Assembly: GCA_964449165.1 (NCBI GenBank)
Contig: CAYVAT010000043.1
Coordinates: forward strand, 1 to 23,000
Source of the DNA: CAYSCW01 sp964449165
Lineage (GTDB): Bacteria; Acidobacteriota; Aminicenantia; Aminicenantales; Aminicenantaceae
Reading direction: 5' to 3'
DNA: 23,000 nucleotides
The notes below the pieces were generated by a model, which did not search any database, was not told the DNA's origin, and saw only the letters and a program-made list of their open reading frames with translations. Position numbers and translations under genes: made by a program. Positions 7,558 through 15,614 of the stretch are shown here, piece after piece. Position 1 is the stretch's first letter. The number at the start of each line of letters is the position of its first letter.

Positions 7558-9891
7558 ATGTTTAAAAAAAACCTTTTGACTGGATTGATTCTCGTTTTTT
7601 CTTTTTTATTTTTGATTTCGATATTGACACCGGCTCGAGAGAAGAATGAGTACAATCAGTTCAAACAGCTTTATACCGAACTTCCCACCTCTAATGCCTA
7701 CCGTACTGCTTCCGGCGCTCCCGGTCCAGCATACTGGCAGCAGAGGGCAGACTATGAAATCTCGGTAGAACTGGATGAGGAGAAGAAGCGCATCTCCGGA
7801 GAGGAAACCATCACCTATTTCAATAATTCTCCCGAAGAACTCGCCTATCTCTGGCTCCAGCTTGACCAGAACATCCGAGCCCATGAATCCCTGAGCCAAA
7901 AAACGGCTCCAGGCTTGATCTCAGACCGCGTGAATTTCCGGTATCTTCTAAGACTCCACAGTGATTTCGATGGGGGATTCAAAATCGAATATGTGAAAGA
8001 TGGAGATGGAAAAGACCTTCATTACCAAGTAGTCTATACCATGATGAGGGTAGACCTTCCCAGTCCACTTCAACCTGATTCAAAGTATTCCTTTAAAATT
8101 AAATATTGGTATAACCTAAACGACCAGTCCAAAGTACGGGGGAGGTCTGGATTCCATTATTACGAAAAAGACGGAAATTGTGTTTTCGCTGTTGCCCAGT
8201 TTTTCCCACGGATGGCTGTCTATAACGAGAGAGAAGGCTGGCAGCACAAACAGTTCTTGGGAAGTGGTGAATTTGCCCTCCCCTTTGGAAATTATCAGGT
8301 GAGAATCACTGTTCCTTCAGACCACATCGTAGCCGCCACAGGGGTTTTGCAGAATAAAAGCGATGTTCTTACCGGAGCTCAGATAGAGCAGCTGTCCAAG
8401 GCCCGGAATGAAACCCAGGACATGGTCCTCATTGTCAATGAGGATGAGGCGAAGGAGAACGAGAAATCAAGTTCCAACTCCAAAAAAACATGGGTATTTA
8501 AAGCAGAAAAGGTTAGAGACTTTGCCTTTGCCAGCTCCCGGAAATTCATCTGGGATGCCATGGCTGTCAAAATAGGAAGCAAAACACCTCTGGCTATGTC
8601 TTATTACACCAAAGAAGGCAATCCTCTCTGGGAGAAATATTCCACCAAGGCCCTGAGCCATGCCATAAGGGTTTACTCCAGGTTTACTTTTGACTACCCC
8701 TATCCCAAAGCCATATCTGTGATGACAGGAAAAGGGGGAGGAATGGAATATCCCATGTTGGCCTTTAACGGCGGCCAGTGCGAACCAGATGGAACTTATT
8801 CTGAACAAACCAAATACGGTCTTATCGGGGTAGTTATCCATGAGTTCGGCCACAACTTTTTTCCCATGATCGTCAATTCCGACGAACGGCAGTGGGCCTG
8901 GATGGATGAGGGTCTGAATACTTTTGTCCAATACCTGGCTGAACAGGAATGGGAGCGTGACTTTTCAGCAAGAAGCGGCCCAGCCTATTCCATCACCGAT
9001 TATATGAAGGGCGACAAGAGCCAGATCTATCCCATCATGACAGCTCCCGATTTTGACCTGCATGTGGGAAGCAATGCCTACTCCAAAACAGCCACCGGTC
9101 TAAACATCCTGAGGGAAACCATCATGGGAAGAGAATTGTTTGACCATGCTTTCAAAGAATACGCCAGGCGGTGGAAGTTCAAACATCCCACTCCTGCTGA
9201 TTTCTTTCGCACCATGGAGGATGCGTCCAGCATGGACCTCGATTGGTTCTGGCGGGGTTGGTTTTTCGGAACCGACCATGTGGAAATGGCTTTGGACAAT
9301 GTGAAGTGGTATAAGGTCAATACCGGGGAACCGGAGATGGACAAGTTAATCCAAAGACAAGAAGAAAACCGAGAAAAGAATCAATACATAAGCAACATTC
9401 GCAATAAAAAAGCAATAGAGAAAACTGCGGTGGAAAAGGATAAGTCCCTGCTTGATTTTTACGACAAAAATGATCCTCTTGAAGTTATCACGCCTCAAGA
9501 TAAAAAGGCATACCAGAAGTATGTGGAGTCGCTGTCAGATGAAGAAAAGGAAATCCTGAACGCGGGATACAATTATTACGAAGTTTCTATTTCCAATCTT
9601 GGCGGTATGGTTATGCCGGTCATTTTGAAGTTTGAGTATTCTGATGGTTCTGAAGAAGTCAAAAGAATCCCGGCTGAGATTTGGCGCAGAAACAATGACC
9701 GTGTAAGAAAGGTATTTGCAACCAAAAAAGAAATTCGCCATATAACCCTGGATCCCTTCTTGGAAACGGCTGATGTGGATACAACAAACAATCATTGGAC
9801 TGTCCGGATAAAACCGAGTTATTTCAAAGTGACAAAGTATGAGAGGCCTCCGAGGAAGAATCTGATGCAGCAGCTCAGAGAAAAGAAATGA
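7558..9891 (+). CDS. Secreted M1-family zinc metallopeptidase
   Basis: This is a 777-residue zinc peptidase of the gluzincin M1 (aminopeptidase N/LTA4 hydrolase) type. The N-terminus (1-27) is a signal peptide or signal anchor: two lysines, a hydrophobic stretch LLTGLILVFSFLFLISIL, then TPA. An M1-type beta domain follows (about 60-290). The catalytic domain carries GGMEYPM (394-400), the counterpart of the GxMEN exopeptidase motif with Tyr in place of Asn, then HEFGH (428-432) and the third zinc ligand in DEGLN (E451), giving HExxH-x18-E. The C-terminal 200 residues are a charged accessory region. The start has a strong AGGAGG seven bases upstream. It is expected outside the cytoplasmic membrane, degrading peptides for scavenging. 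It stands alone between repeat copies A and B. Confidence 0.9.
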   Translation: MFKKNLLTGLILVFSFLFLISILTPAREKNEYNQFKQLYTELPTSNAYRTASGAPGPAYWQQRADYEISVELDEEKKRISGEETITYFNNSPEELAYLWLQLDQNIRAHESLSQKTAPGLISDRVNFRYLLRLHSDFDGGFKIEYVKDGDGKDLHYQVVYTMMRVDLPSPLQPDSKYSFKIKYWYNLNDQSKVRGRSGFHYYEKDGNCVFAVAQFFPRMAVYNEREGWQHKQFLGSGEFALPFGNYQVRITVPSDHIVAATGVLQNKSDVLTGAQIEQLSKARNETQDMVLIVNEDEAKENEKSSSNSKKTWVFKAEKVRDFAFASSRKFIWDAMAVKIGSKTPLAMSYYTKEGNPLWEKYSTKALSHAIRVYSRFTFDYPYPKAISVMTGKGGGMEYPMLAFNGGQCEPDGTYSEQTKYGLIGVVIHEFGHNFFPMIVNSDERQWAWMDEGLNTFVQYLAEQEWERDFSARSGPAYSITDYMKGDKSQIYPIMTAPDFDLHVGSNAYSKTATGLNILRETIMGRELFDHAFKEYARRWKFKHPTPADFFRTMEDASSMDLDWFWRGWFFGTDHVEMALDNVKWYKVNTGEPEMDKLIQRQEENREKNQYISNIRNKKAIEKTAVEKDKSLLDFYDKNDPLEVITPQDKKAYQKYVESLSDEEKEILNAGYNYYEVSISNLGGMVMPVILKFEYSDGSEEVKRIPAEIWRRNNDRVRKVFATKKEIRHITLDPFLETADVDTTNNHWTVRIKPSYFKVTKYERPPRKNLMQQLREKK

Positions 9892-9950
9892 TTGAATTTT
9901 TACCCGATTCCTTGCTTTCCCACTTCTTTTATAAGACACTCCCAATCCTC

Positions 9951-10240
9951 ACTGCTTTTGGCGAAGGTCCCGCAACCATCTATAAGATCATCCGCCATCT
10001 CAAGCTCAGCTTCTAGGCCGAATGGCCTCCACCATCCCATGTGGCCCATCAGGAACTCCTGACGGCAGCCGAGGAGTGTGGAATATTTCTAAAACCTCTG
10101 TGGCTGCTTCTTGTTGATTCGAGGGTAAAGTCTATCCGAAACCTGATGTTCTGGGGGCATTGGTTGATCTGTTTTGCTTCTTGAGTCATCGATATCGCCG
10201 GTTTCGGTGTGATACGTTCATTCTAGGATGTAAGTAGGTC
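9951..10240 (+). repeat. Repeat copy B: degenerate IS91-like transposase 3' end with trailer
   Basis: From about 9984 the frame reads IYKIIRHLKLSF, an in-frame TAG, then AEWPPPSHVAHQELLTAAEE, matching the tail of copy C. After the GGAATATTTCTAAAACCTCT segment (from 10079) the non-coding trailer runs almost base for base with copy C through TTGATTCGAGGG and GTTTTGCTTCTTGAGTCAT. It then rejoins the end seen in copy A (GTGATAC ... GGATGTAAGTAGGT). The stop codon and missing upstream frame mean no functional transposase remains. Confidence 0.6.
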
Positions 10241-10248
10241 GAGCATAG

Positions 10249-10276
10249 GCGGGCTCGAATCCCCCTTCTGGCTCCA
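10249..10276 (+). other. tRNA 3'-end-like fragment
   Basis: GCGGG, CTCGAAT, CCCCC, TTCTGGC, T, CCA lie in exactly the spacing of a tRNA T-stem (one mismatch), T-loop, T-stem, acceptor strand, discriminator base and CCA. T-loop position 54 is C instead of T. I could not fold matching D and anticodon arms upstream: GCCGG at 10197 pairs with only part of the acceptor strand. So this is at most a remnant, directly after repeat copy B. Confidence 0.3.
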
Positions 10277-10473
10277 CTATTCCCCTAAATCCGAATTTTC
10301 CTTTATGAGGATTCGTGAGACTTGAATTAATCGGACGAATTACTCTATAAAAATCATATAGATAATCCCCCCATAAAACCATTGCACGGTTGCGGCAAGA
10401 ATGAGCTTGGAGAGTCACCGCTCTGAATATAAAAGCAATTCTATATAGAGATGAGATACACTTTATGGCTCAG
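10277..10473. other. Remaining gap between repeat B and the secreted protein gene
   Basis: Together with repeat B and the tRNA-like fragment this makes up the 582-base gap after the M1 peptidase. I see no gene, promoter or clear terminator here; a 66-codon antisense frame crossing the tRNA-like piece is not credible as a gene. Confidence 0.45.
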
Positions 10474-11232
10474 TTAGTTCTTGTATGCTTTAAACACAAG
10501 CTCCTTCTTTTCGAAATCCACCTCAAAGCGTATGGGCGTTGAACTTCTTTTCCTTTCCCCTTCCTCAACATAGCTTGCGTTGAAGGAACCCTCCATGAGT
10601 CCGTTGGGGGATACCCGGAGTTTAGACATCTCCATCTGTGCATCGGGCATTTCCGAATTAGGAAATGCAATCTTGAAGTTTATCATTTGATCCGCCATGG
10701 TACCGCTGATAAGAAATTTCTGCCCGGTGTTTAAGATAATGAAGCTGCCGGAAAAATGTGGCTTAGTATGGGATATGTCCAGTTCGTACCACTGCGGTAC
10801 GCCTTTTGAATCGCCCAGGTTCATCCTCCACACACCATCGAGGAAAAGAACATTTTCAAAACTGTATTCCTCTTCGTTAGGTTTTTTTGGCCAGATGCTC
10901 AGCCGCTTGCCGTGAAGCCAGGTCTTATTTCCGTAAGGATTCACCTGAATTCCACGTGTATCAACCCGTCTTAATCCAATAAATAGTATAAGAGGTTGGT
11001 AGCCGGGTTCCAAAGCATCCGGAAAACGCGCACGCTCTCTTGGTGGCACCTTCAAAAGGAAACCCTCACCCAAGGCTCTCGTCGCTATTTGGACTGTTTC
11101 ATCAGTGGTGTTCCAAACCTCGAGGAATTGATGGCGCGGATTTACGGGAGCTGCAGGTAGGCAGATGCACAGCCAAAGGACGCCCGATACTACAATGATT
11201 AGTCCAAACCGGAATTTTCGTAAAGGTCTCAA
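10474..11232 (-). CDS. Secreted protein of unknown function
   Basis: I do not recognise this 252-residue protein. It has a clear signal peptide (positively charged MRPLRKFRFG, then LIIVVSGVLWLCICL and AAP near residue 28), so it should be exported; a Cys just before the end of the hydrophobic stretch does not make a convincing lipobox. The mature part looks beta-rich with little helix and no catalytic motif I can name. The start is TTG at 11232, supported by AAGGAG seven bases upstream and by a consensus-like promoter about 100 bases further up. It is convergent with the M1 peptidase and divergent from the next gene, and lies between repeat copies B and C. Confidence 0.7.
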   Translation of the reverse strand: MRPLRKFRFGLIIVVSGVLWLCICLPAAPVNPRHQFLEVWNTTDETVQIATRALGEGFLLKVPPRERARFPDALEPGYQPLILFIGLRRVDTRGIQVNPYGNKTWLHGKRLSIWPKKPNEEEYSFENVLFLDGVWRMNLGDSKGVPQWYELDISHTKPHFSGSFIILNTGQKFLISGTMADQMINFKIAFPNSEMPDAQMEMSKLRVSPNGLMEGSFNASYVEEGERKRSSTPIRFEVDFEKKELVFKAYKN

Positions 11233-11338
11233 TTCTTATCTCCTTTTGCAATCGGATTTGAGATTGAATTTTGGTTTTAAGCTTGCAGCATTATCAATTA
11301 TTAGCCAATTCGACCCCATTATGTTCTTTGTGATGTAT

Positions 11339-11366
11339 ATTTTATATTGCACCAATTGAATGTCAA
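11339..11366 (-). promoter_or_regulatory. Sigma70-type promoter for the secreted protein gene
   Basis: On the minus strand, TTGACA (11366-11361) and TAAAAT (11344-11339) are separated by 16 bases. Transcription would start near 11332, leaving a leader of about 100 bases before the TTG start at 11232. The -35 hexamer is perfect. Confidence 0.5.
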
Positions 11367-11643
11367 GATTTTAAATCACTTAAAACATACAGCTTCGGAG
11401 GTAAATATATTATCAGGCCATCGTCAAACAATTGGATGCCTCCTCGGCGCTTAACCGCGGAGAAATTCATCAGAATATATATGAAATCTAAACTCCCAGA
11501 TTCAGGGATATGAGTGACATATATTCTTATTAAGCTATAATAAAGCTCATTTGATATAATTGTCTATTCGTTTCGGATTCTGTATTTGACCGACCTTTGA
11601 TATACTATTTACGTTCCTGTGTAAAACTATAGAAGGCTAAATA
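11367..11643. other. AT-rich divergent intergenic region
   Basis: This is the rest of the 411-base gap between the divergent genes at 11232 (-) and 11644 (+). I find no ORF or RNA gene. TATACT (11601) and TTGATA-17-TGTAAA (11597-11625) are promoter-like, but neither has both good hexamers and a sensible distance to the start at 11644. Confidence 0.4.
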
Positions 11644-12462
11644 ATGCAAGGTCATGCTCTGACACTCAGTGAAATCAGGATACTATCTCACAACCGTCTA
11701 CGGAGACTTTTCCTGACTTTCGCCATCATTTTCCTGACAATTTTAGTCATTATCGACCTCATATTTTTACTCGGCATTATGCGAGATTCAGAAATGCCCG
11801 AATGGGTATTGATTCCGTTTGTACTTGGGATAATCGCGATAGGATTCTTAATCGGCATTGCCAGCTACATGTCGGGGAAACTTAAGGTTGTTGAAAAAGC
11901 CCGGTTTGTTCTGACTTCAATTCACGGCTTGCTTGAGTCAAAATCAATCACGAAACGAAAACTGGCAAATACATTTTATAAAATTCCCAGTGCGCTGATA
12001 AACAATTCCTCTGTTGCAGTTGCAAGGGGACTTATCTCAGATGGATGGCATGAGACCCGTGCACGATATCTGACAGGACTCATCGAATCCCTGATAATCA
12101 AGTGTGAATGGAACATTAGTTACGAGGACCAGATCGCGGGATTTTCTCAGCTGCTGAAACAGAACAATTGGCAGGATGATGAAGTTGCCTTGATCATCTC
12201 GCCGGTTCAGGAGTTGATAAAAGAACACGGTGGGCGGCTGACACGGTCTGGAATTGCCAGGTCAATTACTCGGAACGTCCTATGGATCATTACGATCCTG
12301 ATTCTGGCTCCGATTATCGGGTGGATGCTTTATACAAGCAAGGTTCTGGATACTCAAACAAAATACGACTTTGTCAAATTCCTGATCTTGGTGATTCCCG
12401 CACTCGGTGTTTTGATCTATAACCTGGTCCAGATCGCACGTAGACGTCGTAGTGGAAAGTGA
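11644..12462 (+). CDS. Membrane protein of unknown function with two transmembrane hairpins
   Basis: I do not recognise this 272-residue protein. It shows four predicted transmembrane helices in two pairs: about residues 21-46 (LFLTFAIIFLTILVIIDLIF) and 56-74 (WVLIPFVLGIIAIGFLIGIA), then about 210-230 (NVLWIITILILAPIIGWMLY) and 244-263. Between the pairs is a helical soluble region of about 130 residues containing GLISDGWHETRARYLTGLIE. The protein ends in a basic tail, IARRRRSGK. GAAGG lies eight bases before the ATG. It has no same-strand partner; repeat copy C follows about 200 bases downstream. Confidence 0.7.
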   Translation: MQGHALTLSEIRILSHNRLRRLFLTFAIIFLTILVIIDLIFLLGIMRDSEMPEWVLIPFVLGIIAIGFLIGIASYMSGKLKVVEKARFVLTSIHGLLESKSITKRKLANTFYKIPSALINNSSVAVARGLISDGWHETRARYLTGLIESLIIKCEWNISYEDQIAGFSQLLKQNNWQDDEVALIISPVQELIKEHGGRLTRSGIARSITRNVLWIITILILAPIIGWMLYTSKVLDTQTKYDFVKFLILVIPALGVLIYNLVQIARRRRSGK

Positions 12463-12668
12463 AATTATATAGCGTCATTATTGGCAGGAAAACACAAGGG
12501 TTGGCAAGACTTAAGAGAGGTAAATCTAGACCTCATTCCCCGCATGTCGGATTCAATAACATCCGGGCATGGACCCTACCCTATGGAGGATGATGCAGGA
12601 GATGAATCTAATCTGCCCGCCACAGGAGGGTCACAACAGAGGATCGATTTCATAGACCTTTCGGATCA

Positions 12669-12960
12669 ATGCTTTTATAGAAGATCATAAGGTCATCGAT
12701 AGGATCATCGCCTACCTCAAGCTGACATTTGAGGTCGAACGGCCTCCACTATCCTATTTGGCCCATCAAGAACTTCTCATGGCAGCCGAGGAGAGTGGGG
12801 AATATTTCTAAAACCTCTGTGGCTGCTTCTTTTTGATTCGAGGGTGAAGTCTATCTGAAAACTGATGTTTTGGAGGCACTGATTGATTTGTTTTGCTTTT
12901 TGAGCCATTGACCTTGCCATATTGGCTGTGATAATCCTATTTCACGAAGTCAGTTGGCGG
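12669..12960 (+). repeat. Repeat copy C: best-preserved IS91-like transposase 3' end with trailer
   Basis: Bases 12671-12811 form an uninterrupted 46-codon frame starting AFIEDHKVIDRIIAYLKLTF and ending QELLMAAEESGEYF before TAA. As I recall, this kind of tail closes IS91/IS801-type transposases. The 150-base trailer after the stop closely matches copy B, and its far end is similar to copies A and B. Upstream of 12669 no transposase body is present: bases 12463-12668 hold no gene I recognise. The copy ends about 50 bases from the 3' end of the RyR/ATPase gene. Confidence 0.62.
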
Positions 12961-13011
12961 AACCTGAGGCAAGTTGTTGGAAATATGGAGCAATCTCAAA
13001 AAACGAATTTC

Positions 13012-15561
13012 CTATAAACTTTTAATACGATAAATCTCAAATTTGGCACTCTTTAAAAGCTCGGGGATTCTGCGAACAGCTTCTCTGTCTTTTTCTCTGT
13101 CTTTCTTGGGTAGATCTTTCCACTCAACCAAACAAGGGTGTGTTTTCTTAGCGGCATCTTTTTTCTCACCAAAGCTCCAACCAGCCACAAATTTTTCTCT
13201 GTTCCAGCGGGAATGCTCCATTTTCGCCATGATTTCTATTTCTTCATCACTGAACTCCATAAGTTTAGGTTCTCTACCCACGACAGGAGCAAAATCACAG
13301 CCGACAGCTTTGAGTTTTTCAGGGAGGACATCGGCTTGCTGGCGGTTTGATTCTTTTAAATCCTCTCTAAGTTTTTCCCACGGGGCCATCGCAGGATCAT
13401 CATCAGACACTTTGCCTTTATTATTCTTTCGATATTTTTCATGGATAGCTTTGGCCAGCACCTCTCGAGCGCTTCCTAGAAGCACATCTCGAACGACCAA
13501 CCGAGAAAACATCTCAGCATCCACATGGAGTTTAAGCTGCTCTGGTGAAGGTAAGGCAGCCTGCTCAAAGGTCTTTCGTTCTGATAGCATGCTCATCTCA
13601 ATGATGGCTAACATGGAGCGGATCCCATGCTTGTATTCAGGAATTTTGATCATAGCACGTAGCACTCCAGGATCTATATGACATTTCTTCTCTTCATCGA
13701 ATATATTCTTTGCATTTTTTTGCAAAAGAAAACGAAGAATCTGAGCACGCCTTATCATATAAAGTCTCTCGTCTTCACTTAGAGGATTAGGCCCCTTTAT
13801 GTTTACATAACCTCGCAACCGACTGACAAAGTCTGGTCCCTTAGCATCCTTGAATTCTAGATCATCTTCTCCTTTATAAAACTCGGTAAACGTACAGCAG
13901 GTTCCTCCGGCAAACACAAAAATAGCTCTTCCAATGGGATGTAAGGCCTCTCCTTCTCTAAACTTCCCATCCTGCATAGGAGCAAGAAAATATTTAAGCC
14001 ACCCAAGTTTGCCGTTGAATTCGGAGTCAAATTCATCAAAGAAAACAATCGGAATTTTTCCTCCCAGGGCAACATCACGTACCTTATGAAAAGCGGCAAT
14101 CAACTTGTCTGTTGAAATGAATTGGGACAAGTTGAATTCTAGAGGTTTTTCTAGTCTGCCTGAAGCTACACTCTCCGCGACTTCAGTCACGCCAAAGGAC
14201 TTACCCGAACCTGGTGCACCAAACACTGCAATGCAAAGGGGACGACTTGCTTCAGAAGCAGAAAGATATTCATGGATAAGATTTTTTATACTGCGAAAGC
14301 TTTCTATTTCGGATCGATCAAAAGTTCTAAGGTTGCGGAACTGGCCGATTGGAACCCGATCTAACGAAGAATCTTTTCCATTAATAACAAAATTATATGC
14401 CACATCTTCTAGACCGGCTTGAGTCAGATCATCGAGAATGCACCAGTAATCTGGATCAGCCGGCTCTGTTGAAGTCGGATTGGGAATGACAACGTCTTCG
14501 ATAGAGGGTTCATCTTTATCCAATGGCTTAAAAATATCTGAGCCAGGATAGTCAAGTTCCGCCAGATCTTTTCCGAAACCGAGCTGCCATAATCGGCGGG
14601 AACTCAGAAGACCTTGGCTGACTCCCTGTTCAATACCTTCAAGACCATTTTGTGAAATTTTCGCAGTAAGGGCAGCGACAAATACACAACCAATACCTAA
14701 CATTTTCCCTGGATAAAAGTCGTTAAAACCATCCTCACCGATTTTGGGATCATAGAACAAACGGGATTCAACAACGCCACTACGACGTCTATAAAGAATC
14801 GCGCCATCCATACCGAATCGCACTATCAGGCAGGCGCAATTGTTCAAAGCCATAAGATCAGGATTGGAAGCCATCTGCCAGACAAAATCTTTAGCAGTGC
14901 GTTCCCAAGAAAGACGGCGGCTAATCTTTACTCCTTCTAATCTTAAGTCGTCAGCACTTATAACAACTATCATTCGTTCAACATGGTGTTCTTGGATTTC
15001 TTCCCAAAGTGATCTTTTTACCAGCGGACGGCTTATCTTGATTACCACAAGGGGTTTCTTTATTTTTTTCAGAGCTTCTGGCCAAAAGGATTTAGCATCT
15101 CGAAAACCGTTGCCTCCATCATCAAGCACCACAATATCCGCATCGGGATCATCATTCTTTACAGAGAGAAAAGAGGGGTTGCCCTTCTCAGGGCCAGTAA
15201 AACCGCGGTAATGACTAACTCGATAAACAGTATTTTTCTCGTCTTTTTTGAAAGTTGAATAAGGAAATTTATCCAAACTTACAAAAGAATGAATGATTTT
15301 CTCTGTGGCCACTTTTTCTATATTCTTCAGCTCTGGAGATAGAACCTCCATGCCCGTCGCTGCCCGAATACAATTTGCAAGAAACAAAGCACCGCCAGGC
15401 CTGGCAAAACGTTGCACTCCAGGATAAGTCTGCCAGTTATTCATAATTTCTTTATTGCTAGATGGAGAAGGAGGGATTGAAATTTCAAACCAATCTACTG
15501 CGACATCTCCAGTCACAACAATTTTTTTTGAGCTTTCTTCCTTTATATTTTTCTTTGCCAT
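13012..15561 (-). CDS. Degenerate PfkB-like domain / AAA+ ATPase / RyR-domain protein
   Basis: A 849-residue, three-part protein. Residues about 12-340 resemble a PfkB/ribokinase fold: an opening IVVTGDVAVDWFE, PGGALFLAN (55-63) and a helix PGKMLGIGCVFVAAL (284-298) where the catalytic GAGD would be; Cys292 replaces the catalytic Asp, so kinase activity is doubtful. Residues about 430-660 are an AAA+ ATPase: Walker A GAPGSGKS (448-455), Walker B IPIVFFDEFD (503-512), an arginine-finger-like SRLRG and a sensor-2-like GIRS. The last 110 residues match the RyR domain, with ADVLPEKLKAVGCDF, MEHSRW (His783, Trp786), GWSFGEKKD, KTHPCLVEW and a final DREAVRRIPELL; bacterial RyR domains are thought to bind nucleotide-type ligands. 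I prefer ATG 15561, which has AAGGAGGG just upstream, to ATG 15603. It follows the SLOG gene by 53 bases, probably in one transcript. Role inferred: ligand-gated ATPase switch. Confidence 0.85.
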   Translation of the reverse strand: MAKKNIKEESSKKIVVTGDVAVDWFEISIPPSPSSNKEIMNNWQTYPGVQRFARPGGALFLANCIRAATGMEVLSPELKNIEKVATEKIIHSFVSLDKFPYSTFKKDEKNTVYRVSHYRGFTGPEKGNPSFLSVKNDDPDADIVVLDDGGNGFRDAKSFWPEALKKIKKPLVVIKISRPLVKRSLWEEIQEHHVERMIVVISADDLRLEGVKISRRLSWERTAKDFVWQMASNPDLMALNNCACLIVRFGMDGAILYRRRSGVVESRLFYDPKIGEDGFNDFYPGKMLGIGCVFVAALTAKISQNGLEGIEQGVSQGLLSSRRLWQLGFGKDLAELDYPGSDIFKPLDKDEPSIEDVVIPNPTSTEPADPDYWCILDDLTQAGLEDVAYNFVINGKDSSLDRVPIGQFRNLRTFDRSEIESFRSIKNLIHEYLSASEASRPLCIAVFGAPGSGKSFGVTEVAESVASGRLEKPLEFNLSQFISTDKLIAAFHKVRDVALGGKIPIVFFDEFDSEFNGKLGWLKYFLAPMQDGKFREGEALHPIGRAIFVFAGGTCCTFTEFYKGEDDLEFKDAKGPDFVSRLRGYVNIKGPNPLSEDERLYMIRRAQILRFLLQKNAKNIFDEEKKCHIDPGVLRAMIKIPEYKHGIRSMLAIIEMSMLSERKTFEQAALPSPEQLKLHVDAEMFSRLVVRDVLLGSAREVLAKAIHEKYRKNNKGKVSDDDPAMAPWEKLREDLKESNRQQADVLPEKLKAVGCDFAPVVGREPKLMEFSDEEIEIMAKMEHSRWNREKFVAGWSFGEKKDAAKKTHPCLVEWKDLPKKDREKDREAVRRIPELLKSAKFEIYRIKSL

Positions 15562-15614
15562 TTTCCCTCCTTTTATCATTGAATCGAATTTCCATTTTGC
15601 CATTATAAAATAGA

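Noticed and set aside
10218..10418. A 66-codon minus-strand frame reading EGGFEPAYARPT
   Set aside because: Peptides of this form are typical of the antisense of tRNA 3' ends; there is no ribosome-binding site and the frame crosses the repeat boundary.
11597..11625. TTGATA-17-TGTAAA as a promoter for the four-helix membrane protein
   Set aside because: The predicted start point falls on the ribosome-binding site and the -10 box is poor.
12481..12690. A 69-codon plus-strand frame after the four-helix membrane protein gene
   Set aside because: It starts at a non-ATG codon without a ribosome-binding site and ends inside the frame-shifted transposase tail of repeat C.
13043..13681. A 212-codon plus-strand open frame opposite the RyR/ATPase gene
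   Set aside because: Its Ser/Leu-rich composition is typical of the antisense of a Lys/Glu-rich gene, and the opposite strand carries clear RyR and AAA+ motifs.
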